A DNA stretch of 64,000 nt from positions 1-64,000 of the forward strand of contig JBQCHG010000006.1 in assembly GCA_051954935.1 (NCBI GenBank), read 5' to 3'. Below, one piece after another: positions 32,838 to 42,152 of this stretch (the first letter of the stretch is position 1; each line of letters begins with the position of its first letter). The translations under genes were made by a program, and so were the position numbers. A model generated the notes under the pieces. The model had not been told where the DNA came from, searched no databases, and saw only the letters and a program-made list of their open reading frames with translations. This DNA is from 66-474 sp051954935. Its GTDB lineage: Bacteria > Pseudomonadota > Gammaproteobacteria > Xanthomonadales > Rhodanobacteraceae.

Positions 32838-33602
32838 ATGCGCAAGAACTCCCGCCAGCCGCTTGCAGGTGCGCGCGTCGCGATCACGCGCCCGGTCGGC
32901 GCGGGCGGTGCACTGCGTGCGCGGGTGCGTGCGCTGGGCGGAGGCACGCTGTCCCTGCCCGGGTCAAGCCTGCGCGCGTCGAACGACGTGCGCCCCGCTC
33001 GTTTGCGCGAAGCGTTGGCTTGCGATGTGCTGATTTTCACCAGCCCCGCCGCAGTGCGCTTCGCCGCGCGGCTGCTGCCGCTGCGCACGCGTGCCGCAAT
33101 GATCACGCCCGGAGCGGGAACCGCCGCGGCGCTGCGCCGCGTAGCCGATCTCGAGGCGGCGATTCCCGCGCGTGCGGACAGCGAAGGCATGCTTGCGCTG
33201 CCTGAACTGCAGCACGTGAACGGCAAGCGCGTCGGCATCGTCGGTGCGCCGGGCGGACGCGGGTTGCTGGATGGCACGCTGCGCGAGCGCGGCGCCCGCG
33301 TGGTGAACGCGCATGTCTACCGACGGATGCCGGCGCGGTTGGATCGGCGGCACATCGGGGCTTTGTTGCGGGCGCGCACAGCGCTGTACGTGCCGTTATC
33401 CAGCAGCGAGGCGCTGCGGAACCTGCTGGTCGCTTTGCCGGCAGAGGCGAAACCTGCCCTGCTTGCCGGCACTGCAATCGCCAGCAGCGAACGCCTGCTG
33501 AACGCGGCACGCGAGGCCGGCTTCGAACGCGTGCTGCGGGCGGATTCGGCCAGCGACGCCGATCTGATCGCCGCCATACTGATCGCGCACGCCCGACGAT
33601 GA
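32838..33602 (+). CDS. hemD: Uroporphyrinogen-III synthase
   Basis: A 254-residue cytoplasmic enzyme that closes and inverts ring D of hydroxymethylbilane to give uroporphyrinogen III. HemD is poorly conserved; the recognisable parts are ARVAITRPVGAGGALRARVR, DVLIFTSPAAVRFAARLLP, ITPGAGTAAAL, VGIVGAPGGRGLLDGTLRER and YVPLSSSEALRNLL. It heads hemD-hemX-hemY with 46 bases to hemX. The usual upstream partner hemC is not here; the flanking gene is a divergent thioesterase. The context makes the call safe. Confidence 0.88.
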   Translation: MRKNSRQPLAGARVAITRPVGAGGALRARVRALGGGTLSLPGSSLRASNDVRPARLREALACDVLIFTSPAAVRFAARLLPLRTRAAMITPGAGTAAALRRVADLEAAIPARADSEGMLALPELQHVNGKRVGIVGAPGGRGLLDGTLRERGARVVNAHVYRRMPARLDRRHIGALLRARTALYVPLSSSEALRNLLVALPAEAKPALLAGTAIASSERLLNAAREAGFERVLRADSASDADLIAAILIAHARR

Positions 33603-33648
33603 CTTGAAGCGCTTGCACCGGCGCGTTCGCAAGCTAGCATTGCTGCCC

Positions 33649-34689
33649 ATGAACGAAGTCTCCACCGACGCGGCGCCGCGCCGCACCTCTTCGTTGCTCG
33701 CGACGCTCGCCCTGCTGCTGGCGCTGCTTGCGCTGGCTCTGGTCGCATGGCTGTTGTGGCAGCAGCGGCATGCGCAGTCCGACATGGATGCACGCGCACT
33801 ACAGTTGCAGACGCGCATCGGAAACATCGAACAGGGCCAGAGCGCCGATGGTTCGCAGCAACAGGCGTTGGCGCATCGCATGGACGCGCTGGAAAGCGAC
33901 ACTCGTGCGAAACGCGATGCCGAGCAGGACCTGGACCAGCGCATGCACAATCTGGAAGCCGCGCTCGGCGCGCTGTCGGACCAGCAGCTGCGCGGCCACG
34001 ACGTGCTGCTGCTGGACGACGCCGAATTCCTGCTGGTCACCGAGCAGCAACGTCTGACCCTGTTGCACGACGCCGATGGCGCGTTGCGGGCCTGCCAACT
34101 CGCCGAGCAGGCGCTGTCGCACGTGCAGAATCCAGCCTTCGCGCCGGCGCGCGAAAGCACCGCGAACGAATGCGCGGCGCTGGCGCAGAATGCGCCACAG
34201 CGCGCACGGACCTTGGCCGCGCTGAGCGCGCTGCGCCAGCAAGTCCCGACGCTGCAACCGATCGAACCGCACGCCGAAGAGAGCACGGCCAGCGGCGGGG
34301 CATGGGCGAAACTGGTGCACGCGTTCAGCGGCATCCTGCGCGTCAGCCACGATGGCGATTCGCAAGTGCCCGTAGCCGACGCGAATCTCGCGCGCGAATT
34401 GCTGCAACTGGATCTCGCGCAGGCGCAGGCGGCACTGCTTGCCGAGGATCAATCGAGTTATCGCGATGCACTGGCGCGCGCATCCTCGCTGCTCGCCACG
34501 CGGTTCGACAAGGTCCAGCCGGCGGTGCGCAGCGCCGCGTCCGAACTCGCCAGGCTGGGCGATCTTCCTGCGGAACCCGCTGTGGCACCGGGCAATGCGC
34601 TGGCCGTGTTGCGCGGATTGCGCGCCAGCCATGGTCTGCAGTCGACGCTGCCCGCGCCGCCCGCGAGCAGCGGCGGTCATTCGAAATGA
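33649..34689 (+). CDS. hemX: HemX membrane protein (uroporphyrinogen-III C-methyltransferase-like)
   Basis: A 346-residue inner-membrane protein: cytoplasmic N-terminus, one helix (LATLALLLALLALALVAWLL) and a long periplasmic coiled coil rich in Gln, Asp and Arg (from DARALQLQTRIGNIEQGQ onward). Then comes the HemX domain with LLLDDAEFLLVTEQQRLTL and ELLQLDLAQAQAALLAED. Despite its name it has no methyltransferase motif. It is linked to late heme synthesis by gene order. Its stop overlaps the hemY start (ATGA). An upstream in-frame start at 33604 adds only a basic stretch. Confidence 0.9.
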   Translation: MNEVSTDAAPRRTSSLLATLALLLALLALALVAWLLWQQRHAQSDMDARALQLQTRIGNIEQGQSADGSQQQALAHRMDALESDTRAKRDAEQDLDQRMHNLEAALGALSDQQLRGHDVLLLDDAEFLLVTEQQRLTLLHDADGALRACQLAEQALSHVQNPAFAPARESTANECAALAQNAPQRARTLAALSALRQQVPTLQPIEPHAEESTASGGAWAKLVHAFSGILRVSHDGDSQVPVADANLARELLQLDLAQAQAALLAEDQSSYRDALARASSLLATRFDKVQPAVRSAASELARLGDLPAEPAVAPGNALAVLRGLRASHGLQSTLPAPPASSGGHSK

Positions 34690-35960
34690 AGCCCTGGCGC
34701 TGGCTGCTGCTGTTGATCGCGATCGCTGCGCTCGGCGCGATCGCCTGGAACTGGCTGGCCACCGATCCCGGGTACGTGCTGATCCGCATGCGCGGCTGGC
34801 GCATCGAGGCGACCGTGATCGGCGCGGTGCTGCTGCTGATCACCGCCTGGATCCTGGTCGCGCTGGCGTGGTGGTTGGTGCGCTGGCCGTTCGGTGCGCT
34901 CACGCGCCGGCATCGCCGGATCAGCCGCAGGCGCCTGTTCGACGGCATGGTGGCGCTGGCCGAAGGACGCCATGCCGAAGCGGGACGCGCACTGGAGCGC
35001 GCCGCCCAGCATGCGCCGCTGCGCGCGCCGGCCCTGCTGGCCGCGGCCGAAGCCGCGCACCGGCGCGGTGAACCCGCGCGCGCACTGGAAACCCTGGACG
35101 AGGCCGGCCAGTACGCGCCGCAAGCCGCGCGCATGTTGCGCGCGCGCATCCTGCGCCGCGAGGGCCGCTACGACGAAGCGCTCGCGCTGCTGCTGCCGGA
35201 AGCGGACGCCAACCGCTTGCCGCCTTCCGGCTGGCACGAACTCGCACTCACCGCGCTCGCGGCCGGGCAACCGCAACGCGCGCGCGCGGCGCTGGAGCCA
35301 CTGCGCCGGAGCAATGCGCTCGGTGCACGTGGATTCGCGGCGCTGGAAACGCGCGTGCTCGCCGCCGCGCTGGAATCGGCGAAAGACGTTGAGACCCTGC
35401 ACGGCTCGTGGAACGGCCTGTCGCGCCAACAACGCTCAGCGCCGGAAGTGCTTGCCGCCTTCGCGAAGCGCTCCGCGCAACTGGACTCGCCGCTCGCCGC
35501 GATGGACGAGATCGAAGGCGCACTGCGCCGCGAGTGGTCGCCGCCATTGGTGGCCATGTACGGTGAACTTGCAGGCGAAGATGATGCGCCCACGCGGCTG
35601 CGCACCGCCGAGGGCTGGCTGGCTGCGCATCCCAATGATCCGACGCTGCTGGTCGCACTGGGCCATCTCGCCCTGCGCACGCAGCAGCCGCAGCGTGCGC
35701 GCGATTACCTGCGTCGCGCCGTCGGCCTGCAAACAGAAAACGTGGGTGGTTGGGAAGCGCTGGGCGAGGCGCACTCGATGCTGGGCGAACAGGCGGAAGC
35801 GATGCGCTGCTACGCCAATGCGCTGCGCGCAATGCACGGCCACGCGGTCGCGATCAGCCCGCGTGACGCGGTGCGCGACACCGGCGTGGTCGCGGTCGAA
35901 GAACGCGACCAGCACGGCTTGCCTCGATTGCCGGGCGAGCCGGCGCGGCCCGCACGCTGA
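34686..35960 (+). CDS. hemY: HemY TPR-containing membrane protein
   Basis: A 424-residue proteobacterial HemY (not the Gram-positive oxidase of that name). Two N-terminal helices (RWLLLLIAIAALGAIAWNWL; VIGAVLLLITAWILVALAWW) precede a block of tetratricopeptide-like repeats. Repeats include MVALAEGRHAEAGRALERAA, LAAAEAAHRRGEPARALETL and LVALGHLALRTQQPQRARDY. It probably scaffolds heme enzymes at the membrane. It is coupled to hemX by ATGA. Only two bases separate its stop from the end of the convergent reductase gene. Confidence 0.92.
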   Translation: MKPWRWLLLLIAIAALGAIAWNWLATDPGYVLIRMRGWRIEATVIGAVLLLITAWILVALAWWLVRWPFGALTRRHRRISRRRLFDGMVALAEGRHAEAGRALERAAQHAPLRAPALLAAAEAAHRRGEPARALETLDEAGQYAPQAARMLRARILRREGRYDEALALLLPEADANRLPPSGWHELALTALAAGQPQRARAALEPLRRSNALGARGFAALETRVLAAALESAKDVETLHGSWNGLSRQQRSAPEVLAAFAKRSAQLDSPLAAMDEIEGALRREWSPPLVAMYGELAGEDDAPTRLRTAEGWLAAHPNDPTLLVALGHLALRTQQPQRARDYLRRAVGLQTENVGGWEALGEAHSMLGEQAEAMRCYANALRAMHGHAVAISPRDAVRDTGVVAVEERDQHGLPRLPGEPARPAR

Positions 35961-35962
35961 AG

Positions 35963-37015
35963 CTACAGGCCGTGTATCCCCGCGCGGCTCGAAAGAATCT
36001 GTGCCAGCACATCCGGGGCGTAGTCGAACGAATCGTAATACAGCCTGTCTTCCGGCAACCCTGCCTCCACGAACGCGCGGCGACCGGCGTCGATCATCGC
36101 CGGCGGACCGCTCATGTACACGTCGAAGCCGGATAGATCCGGATAGTCCTCCAGCACCGCTTCGTGCACGAAACCCGAGCGCAGGTTCGCATCGCCCGAG
36201 GCTTCCGGCTCGGACAGCACGGCTTGCCAATCGAGGCGCTCGGCTTCGCGCACCCACTGCTCTGGAAGCTTGCGCAGATAAAGATCCGCCACGCTGCGCG
36301 CACCCCAGTACAGATGCATCGCGCGGCGGGTGCCCAGGTGCAGGAAGTGCTCGACCAGCGCCTTGATCGGCGCGAAGCCGGCTCCGCCGGCCATCAGGAT
36401 CATCGGCCGCTCGGAATCCTCGCGCGGCACGAAAGTGCCAAGCGGGCCCTCGACCCGCAACGTATCGCCCACATTCAATTCATCGAATACGTATGAAGTG
36501 AAACCGCCGCCGGCGACGTGGCGCACGTGCAGTTCCGGCTGCGGCCCGAGGTGCGGCGCCAACGCGATCGAGAACGCGCGGCGCCGGCCGCCTTCCAGCA
36601 GCACGTCGACGTACTGGCCGGGCAGCCAGCGCAGGCGCGGCGTGGTCGCCAATCGCAGCATGACCATGTCCGGCGCCAGCGCCTGCTTGTCGATCACTTT
36701 CGCGTTCACGACGCGGCGCGGCAGGTCCTCCACCGATGCGACTTCGCGCGCGGCGATCACGAGATCGGTTTGCGGTACGGCCTGGCACAGCAGCACCGCA
36801 TCGCGCGCGCGCTCGGCCGCGCTCAGGGCGGCAGGGGGGTTGCGCGGATAGGCGCACTCGCCTTCCAGCAACGTTGCCTTGCAACTGCCGCACACGCCGG
36901 CCAGGCACGAGTACGAAAGAGCAAGCCCCGCGCGCTGCGCGGCTTCCAGCACCGTTTCGCCTTCGCTCACCTCGAAGCGCTTGCCGCTGGCGGCCAAGGT
37001 AACAATGTGTGACAT
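35963..37015 (-). CDS. CDP-6-deoxy-glucoseen-reductase-like 2Fe-2S flavoprotein reductase
   Basis: A 350-residue three-domain electron-transfer protein. The N-terminal plant-type ferredoxin domain has the cluster SCLAGVCGSCKATLL plus the distal cysteine in LLCQAVP. An FAD domain follows (GQYVDVLLEGGRRRAFSIA, GPLGTFVPRED), then an NAD(P) domain (MILMAGGAGFAPIKALVEHF, YMSGPPAMIDAGRRAFV). It resembles AscD/DdhD and the reductases of ring-hydroxylating oxygenases. No deoxysugar or oxygenase genes are near, so the partner is unknown. The start MSHIVTLAASGKRF is typical. Confidence 0.88.
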   Translation of the reverse strand: MSHIVTLAASGKRFEVSEGETVLEAAQRAGLALSYSCLAGVCGSCKATLLEGECAYPRNPPAALSAAERARDAVLLCQAVPQTDLVIAAREVASVEDLPRRVVNAKVIDKQALAPDMVMLRLATTPRLRWLPGQYVDVLLEGGRRRAFSIALAPHLGPQPELHVRHVAGGGFTSYVFDELNVGDTLRVEGPLGTFVPREDSERPMILMAGGAGFAPIKALVEHFLHLGTRRAMHLYWGARSVADLYLRKLPEQWVREAERLDWQAVLSEPEASGDANLRSGFVHEAVLEDYPDLSGFDVYMSGPPAMIDAGRRAFVEAGLPEDRLYYDSFDYAPDVLAQILSSRAGIHGL

Positions 37016-37178
37016 GCCGGCATTGTCGCCGAAACACGGCAAAATGAGAGGAATGGATTGTTGATCTTTGCGTCCGGGTCGGCCGCTTGGAGCTTGCGGG
37101 CCATCCGGGTCATTCCAAAAAGACGGCTTTTTGATCCCGCGGTCAGGATGATCGCGAGCGCGATTGTCCGAGGCCTCT

Positions 37179-37628
37179 ATGTCCATCTGGAAACAGGAAG
37201 TCGATCTCGCCACGATCAACCGCTGGAGCGAAAACACGCTGATGCGGGCGATCGACATCCGCATCACCGCCATCGGCGAGGACTTCCTGCGTGGCACGAT
37301 GCCGGTGGACTCGCGGACGCGCCAACCCTACGGGATCCTCCATGGCGGTGCATCGGTCGCACTGGCGGAAACGTTGGGCAGCACCGCGGCAATGCTCTGC
37401 TGCGATGAAGGCATGGCCACGGTGGGCGTGGAAATCAACGCCAACCATCTGCGCGCGGTGCGCGAGGGCGTCGTCACCGGGACAGCGCGTCCGCTTCACA
37501 TCGGCCGCAGCACACAGGTCTGGGAAATCCGCATCGAGAACGCGACCGGCGATCTCACTTGCATTTCGCGGCTCACCATGGCCGTGGTACCGCAACGGGC
37601 GGTGAATACGCGCGACGTCGCCACCTGA
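37179..37628 (+). CDS. Hotdog-fold acyl-CoA thioesterase (PaaI/MenI/EntH type)
   Basis: A 149-residue enzyme. SIWKQEVDLATINRWSENTL and the catalytic block YGILHGGASVALAETLGSTA are hallmarks of the group that includes MenI (1,4-dihydroxy-2-naphthoyl-CoA hydrolase) and EntH. The Glu in ALAETLGS is the catalytic base. VGVEINANHLRAVREGVVTG follows. No men or ent genes are adjacent, so the substrate is open. ATG 37179 is preferred over an in-frame TTG at 37164. Confidence 0.88.
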   Translation: MSIWKQEVDLATINRWSENTLMRAIDIRITAIGEDFLRGTMPVDSRTRQPYGILHGGASVALAETLGSTAAMLCCDEGMATVGVEINANHLRAVREGVVTGTARPLHIGRSTQVWEIRIENATGDLTCISRLTMAVVPQRAVNTRDVAT

Positions 37629-37653
37629 GCGAAAGCTTTGCAACAATGCGCGC

Positions 37654-38601
37654 GTGAACGCGCAAGCCCCCTACTCAGAGCTCACGCCCGACATTGCCCT
37701 GGACGCGATCGCCGCGACAGGATTGGACCCGGACGGTCGCCTGCTGGCGCTGAACAGCTACGAGAACCGCGTCTATCAGGTGGGGCTGGAAGAAGGCGGC
37801 TTCGTGGTGGTGAAGTTCTATCGCCCCCAGCGCTGGAGCGACGAGGCCATCGCCGAGGAACACGCCTTCGCGCGCGAGCTGGTAGACGCCGAGCTGCCGG
37901 TGGTCGCGCCGCTGGCGTTCCATGGCGAAACGCTGCTGCGCCATGCGGGGTTCCGCTACACGATCTATCCACGACGCGGCGGACGCGCGGGCGAAATGGA
38001 ATCGCGCGAGCACCTGGAATGGATCGGCCGCCTGCTGGCGCGTCTGCATGCCGTCGGCGCCCGTTCGATGTTCCGGCATCGCGGCGCGCTGGACCGTGCG
38101 ACACTCATCGAGGCTCCGGCACGCGCGGTGCTCGCGTCGTCGCTGTTGCCGGCGCGACTGCATGACCCCTATTCGCGAGCAGTCGCGCGGGTGGACGCCG
38201 CGATGGCTGCGCGCGAGGAAGCAGTCGGCCCGATCGCGCGCATCCGCCTGCACGGCGATTGTCATCCGGGCAACCTGCTGTGGACCGATGCCGGTCCGCA
38301 TTTCGTGGACCTGGATGACGCGCGCATGGGGCCGGCGGTGCAGGACCTGTGGATGCTCGCCGGGGATGAGAATTCGCTGGACGCGCTGCTGGAGGGCTAC
38401 GCGCAATTCCGCGACTTCGATCCGCGCGAGCGCGCGCTGATCCCGGCGCTGCGCGCGATGCGCCAAGTGCATTGGGCCGGCTGGATCGCCGCGCGTTGGC
38501 ACGATCCGGCGTTCCCCGCGGCGTTCCCGTTCGCAGCGGAAGCGCGCTGGTGGGAGCAGCACGTGCAGGATCTGCACGAAGCCGCGGATTCCATCGAGTA
38601 A
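37654..38601 (+). CDS. srkA: Stress-response serine/threonine protein kinase SrkA (YihE)
   Basis: A 315-residue aminoglycoside-phosphotransferase-fold kinase, linked in E. coli to Cpx and zinc stress. The order is LLALNSYENRVYQVGLEEGG, the lysine in FVVVKFYRPQRWSDEAI, EEHAFARELVDAELPVVAPL, the catalytic loop RIRLHGDCHPGNLLW, and the metal Asp in HFVDLDDARMGPAVQDLWML. The start is GTG 37654, 25 bases after the thioesterase stop. dsbA, its usual neighbour in E. coli, is absent. Identification is firm. Confidence 0.93.
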   Translation: MNAQAPYSELTPDIALDAIAATGLDPDGRLLALNSYENRVYQVGLEEGGFVVVKFYRPQRWSDEAIAEEHAFARELVDAELPVVAPLAFHGETLLRHAGFRYTIYPRRGGRAGEMESREHLEWIGRLLARLHAVGARSMFRHRGALDRATLIEAPARAVLASSLLPARLHDPYSRAVARVDAAMAAREEAVGPIARIRLHGDCHPGNLLWTDAGPHFVDLDDARMGPAVQDLWMLAGDENSLDALLEGYAQFRDFDPRERALIPALRAMRQVHWAGWIAARWHDPAFPAAFPFAAEARWWEQHVQDLHEAADSIE

Positions 38602-38663
38602 GGCTCAGCTCCTGAGACCCCGCGCGCGTACACTTCGTCCATCTCTCGCCGAAGTTGTCCGCC

Positions 38664-39926
38664 GTGAACACCGCCCTGTTCATCATCGTACTGATCGCGC
38701 TGCTCGTCGCCTGCGGCCTGCTGATCGCGCTGCTCAAACGCGCGCGCCACCCGGATCAATCCGCATTGATCGCCAGGCTCGATGCCTTGCGTGGCGACGG
38801 CGAGCGCATCGAGCGCGTGTTGCGCGAAGAGCAGCGCGCCGGCCGCGGCGAGCTGGCCGAATCGCTGGCGCGGCTGGGCGAACAATTGCGGCAGACGCTG
38901 TCCGGCCTGACCGCCGACAACGAGAAGCGCCTGAACGAAGTGCGCGCCACGCTGGATGCGCAACTGAAATCATTGCAGACCGACAATGCCGCGCAACTGG
39001 AAAAGATGCGCGTGATCGTGGACGAAAAATTGCAAAGCACGCTCAATACGCGACTCGGCGAGTCGTTCAAGCTGATTTCCGAACGGCTGGAAGCGGTGCA
39101 ACGTGGCCTGGGCGAAATGCAGTCGCTCGCCACCGGCGTGGGCGACCTCAAGCGCGTGCTGAGCAACGTGAAAACGCGCGGCACCTTCGGCGAGGTGCAA
39201 CTGGGTGCGCTGCTGGAACAGATGCTCACCGCCGACCAGTACGCCGCCAACATTGCCACCGTCCCGCATTCGAACGAACGGGTGGAATACGCGATCCGCC
39301 TGCCGGGCCAGAACCGCGACGCGCCGGTATGGCTGCCGGTGGATTGCAAGTTCCCGATCGAGGATTACCAGCGCCTGCTGGACGCGCAAGAGCGTGCCGA
39401 TGCGGATGCTGCTTCCGCCGCGGCGCTCGCGCTGGAGCGCCGCGTCCGCGACGAGGCGAAGACCATCCGCGCCAAGTACGTGGCGCCGCCGCACACGACG
39501 GACTTCGCGATCCTGTTCCTCCCCACCGAAGGCCTGTACGCGGAAGTGATCCGCCGCCCCGGCCTGTTCGAGGTGCTGCAGCGCGAACACCGCGTCACCG
39601 TCGCCGGCCCGACCACGCTGACGGCCATCCTCAATGCATTGCAGATGGGCTTCCGCACGCTTGCGATCGAACAGCGCAGCAGCGAGGTCTGGCAATTGCT
39701 CGGCGCGGTGAAGAGCGAGTTCGGCAAGTTTGGCGACATACTCGACAAGGTACGCAAGAAACTGGCGGAAGCGAGCAGGCAAATCGACGAGACCGGCGTG
39801 CGCTCGCGCGCCATCGAACGCAAGTTGCGCAACGTCGAGTCATTGCCCACCTCGGAATCCCAGGCCCTGTTGGGCGACGCGCTGGCATCCGCCGTCGACG
39901 AGGAAGCGCAGGAAGCGATCGAATAG
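38664..39926 (+). CDS. rmuC: DNA recombination protein RmuC
   Basis: A 420-residue protein with an N-terminal helix (TALFIIVLIALLVACGLLIA), a long coiled coil (SALIARLDALRGDGERIERV onward) and the nuclease-like RmuC domain: VKTRGTFGEVQLGALLEQML, YAIRLPGQNRDAPVWLPVDC, KFPIEDYQRLLDAQE, TDFAILFLPTEGLYAEVI. RmuC limits inversion between short inverted repeats in E. coli, which is of interest given the repeats in this genome. The start is uncertain: GTG 38664 is preferred over TTG 38655. Confidence 0.92.
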   Translation: MNTALFIIVLIALLVACGLLIALLKRARHPDQSALIARLDALRGDGERIERVLREEQRAGRGELAESLARLGEQLRQTLSGLTADNEKRLNEVRATLDAQLKSLQTDNAAQLEKMRVIVDEKLQSTLNTRLGESFKLISERLEAVQRGLGEMQSLATGVGDLKRVLSNVKTRGTFGEVQLGALLEQMLTADQYAANIATVPHSNERVEYAIRLPGQNRDAPVWLPVDCKFPIEDYQRLLDAQERADADAASAAALALERRVRDEAKTIRAKYVAPPHTTDFAILFLPTEGLYAEVIRRPGLFEVLQREHRVTVAGPTTLTAILNALQMGFRTLAIEQRSSEVWQLLGAVKSEFGKFGDILDKVRKKLAEASRQIDETGVRSRAIERKLRNVESLPTSESQALLGDALASAVDEEAQEAIE

Positions 39927-40060
39927 CCCGTTCGCGCCCGGATATCCCGGGCGAAAGGCTTTACACCAGCCTTGATGCCCTCGCATGGCGTCGCCATTAC
40001 ACTTCTCCGGATGCACAGGACGGTCGCCTGCAGCGCGACCCTCCATCACGGGAGTCAGCC

Positions 40061-40690
40061 ATGGCGGAAACACCCAAGCCTTCCTTTTGTACCCTGACGC
40101 GGCCGACTTCGCCCGAAGTCAGTCGCGAGCAAGCCATGGAAGCGGTGCGCACGCTGCTGCGCTGGGCCGGCGACGAGCCCACCCGCGAAGGCCTCCGCGA
40201 CACGCCCAAACGCGTGGTGGACGCCTATGCCGAATGGTTCGCCGGATATAAAGAGGATCCCGAGGAATACCTGCGCCGCACCTTCGAGGAAGTCGCCGGC
40301 TATGACGAGATGATCGTTCTGCGCGACATCCAGTTCGAATCCTTCTGCGAGCATCACATGGCGCCGATCATCGGCCGCGCACACGTCGGTTACCTGCCCG
40401 ACGGCAAGGTGGTCGGCATCAGCAAGCTCGCACGCGTGGTGGACGCGTTCGCGCACCGCTTCCAGGTGCAGGAGAAGATGACCGCGCAGATCGCCACCTG
40501 CATCGCGAACGTGCTGGCGCCGCGCGGCGTGGGCGTGGTGGTGGACGCGGTGCACCAGTGCATGACCACGCGCGGGGTGCACAAGCGCGGCGTGTCGCTG
40601 GTCACCAGCCAGATGCTCGGCACCTTCCGCGAAGACGCCCGCACCCGCGCGGAGTTTTTGCGGTTTATCGATATCGACGGCGGCACTTAG
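40061..40690 (+). CDS. folE: GTP cyclohydrolase I
   Basis: A 209-residue cytoplasmic enzyme that makes 7,8-dihydroneopterin triphosphate from GTP, the first step to folate and to queuosine precursors (compare queF at 60 kb). It has the zinc and catalytic residues in FESFCEHHMAPIIGRAHVGY, GISKLARVVDAFAHRFQVQE and DAVHQCMTTRGVHKRGVSLV. The ATG follows GGGAGTC. A palindromic repeat begins at its stop codon. Confidence 0.96.
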   Translation: MAETPKPSFCTLTRPTSPEVSREQAMEAVRTLLRWAGDEPTREGLRDTPKRVVDAYAEWFAGYKEDPEEYLRRTFEEVAGYDEMIVLRDIQFESFCEHHMAPIIGRAHVGYLPDGKVVGISKLARVVDAFAHRFQVQEKMTAQIATCIANVLAPRGVGVVVDAVHQCMTTRGVHKRGVSLVTSQMLGTFREDARTRAEFLRFIDIDGGT

Positions 40691-40845
40691 AGCGGCTGCA
40701 AAGCTACTGCGCTCGGCAGCTTGCACGCCGGCGGTGCTCGGAATGGTCATGTACTGACGTGTACACTCCGCTTCCTGCGCTCCGGCGACGCGCCTGATTC
40801 ATGACGACGCGTCGCCTTCGCTCGTGACGCTTTGCAATCCGCTCT
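40689..40845. repeat. Palindromic intergenic element with matching ends
   Basis: AGAGCGGCTGCAAAG at the folE stop pairs with CTTTGCAATCCGCTCT at 40830, enclosing about 125 bases. Inside are further hairpins (GTACTGACGTGTAC; GACGACGCGTCG) and the words TTGCACGCC and ACTCCGCTTCCTGCGCTC. These words are shared with the elements at 8.0 kb and, more loosely, at 51.7 and 53.5 kb. It lies between two genes of the same direction. Confidence 0.5.
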
Positions 40846-40863
40846 CTGGCATCCGAATTTTGC

Positions 40864-42129
40864 ATGGTTGATCTCCACCCAGGGGTCGAACACCCGCGCC
40901 GCAACGCCGCGGTGATCTTCGTCTTCGTCACCGTGGCGATAGACATGCTGAGCTTCGGCATCATCATCCCGGTGCTGCCGCACCTGATCGTAGAACTGAT
41001 CGGCGGCAGCATTGCCAAGGCCGCCGTGTGGCAGAGCGCGTTCGGCACGCTGTTCATGCTGATGCAGTTCGTGTGCTCGCCGATCCAGGGTGCGCTGTCG
41101 GACCGCTTCGGCCGCCGCACGGTGATCCTGATCTCCTGCTTCGGCCTGGGCGTGGACTTCATCGTGATGGCAATGACGCCGTACCTGTGGCTGCTGTTTC
41201 TCGGCCGCGCGGTGTCGGGCATCTGCGCGGCGAGCTTCACGACCGCCAATGCCTACATCGCCGACATCACACCGCGCGAGAAGCGCGCCGCCGCGTTCGG
41301 CCTGCTGGGTGCAGCGTTCGGCATCGGCTTCGTCGTCGGCCCGGCGGTGGGCGGCGCACTGGCTCACTTCGGGATTCGCGCGCCATTCTGGGCGGCGGCG
41401 CTGCTGTCACTGGTCAATTTCTGCTACGGCCTGTTCGTGCTGCCCGAGTCGCTGCCGAAGGAACGCCGCAGCAAGCGGATCGACTGGCGCCACGCCAACC
41501 CGCTCGGTTCGCTGCTGCTGTTGCGCCGCTACCCGCAGGTGTTCGGACTGGCTGCGGTGTTCTTCCTGATCGCGCTGGCGCAGTACTCGCTCAACTCCAC
41601 CTACGTGCTCTATACCGACTACCGCTACGGCTGGGGTCCGCAAACCGTCGGCTACACGCTCGGGCTGGTGGGGCTGTGCAGCGGCATCGTGCAGGCGGTG
41701 CTGGTGCGCAAGCTGATGCCTGGCTGGGGCGAGCGCAAGATGATCCTCGTCGGCCTGACGTGCTGCACGTTCGGGTACCTGGCTTTCGGGTTGGCGCCGG
41801 ATGCCTGGATCTTCCTCGCCGGCATCCCGCTGCTGTGCCTGGGCGGACTGGCCAGCCCACCGGCGCAATCATTGATCACGCACCAGGTGGATCCGAGCGA
41901 GCAGGGCCGGTTGCAAGGCGCGCTGTCCAGCCTGCAAAGCCTCGCCGGCATCTTCGGACCGGCCTTGTTCGCCAACCTGTTCGCGCTGTTCATCAGCGAT
42001 CACGCACCGATGAAGCAGCTGCCCGGCGTCTCGTTCGTGCTCGCGGCGGCGCTGATCCTGGCCTCGCTCGCGCTGACCGCGTGGATCACGCGCGGCAACC
42101 AGCATGCCCCCGCAAACGAAACGGCTTGA
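40864..42129 (+). CDS. MFS transporter of the Tet/TCR drug-exporter type
   Basis: A 421-residue, 12-helix exporter. FVTVAIDMLSFGIIIPVLPH carries the motif-D1-like aspartate. The loop 2-3 motif A is SPIQGALSDRFGRRTVILIS, motif C-like GAAFGIGFVVGPAVGG ends helix 5, and SPPAQSLITHQVDPSEQGRL follows. It resembles TetA-type tetracycline/multidrug exporters but also uncharacterised chromosomal relatives; the substrate cannot be told. No TetR regulator is adjacent. A DUF1993 gene starts 23 bases downstream. Confidence 0.88.
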   Translation: MVDLHPGVEHPRRNAAVIFVFVTVAIDMLSFGIIIPVLPHLIVELIGGSIAKAAVWQSAFGTLFMLMQFVCSPIQGALSDRFGRRTVILISCFGLGVDFIVMAMTPYLWLLFLGRAVSGICAASFTTANAYIADITPREKRAAAFGLLGAAFGIGFVVGPAVGGALAHFGIRAPFWAAALLSLVNFCYGLFVLPESLPKERRSKRIDWRHANPLGSLLLLRRYPQVFGLAAVFFLIALAQYSLNSTYVLYTDYRYGWGPQTVGYTLGLVGLCSGIVQAVLVRKLMPGWGERKMILVGLTCCTFGYLAFGLAPDAWIFLAGIPLLCLGGLASPPAQSLITHQVDPSEQGRLQGALSSLQSLAGIFGPALFANLFALFISDHAPMKQLPGVSFVLAAALILASLALTAWITRGNQHAPANETA

Positions 42130-42152
42130 TGCAATCACTCTGGAGATACGCA

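Noticed and set aside
40864..42129. Acquired tetracycline-resistance gene
   Set aside because: The exporter is of the Tet/TCR type, but it has host-like GC content, no TetR gene and no mobile element beside it. It is more likely a chromosomal exporter of unknown substrate.
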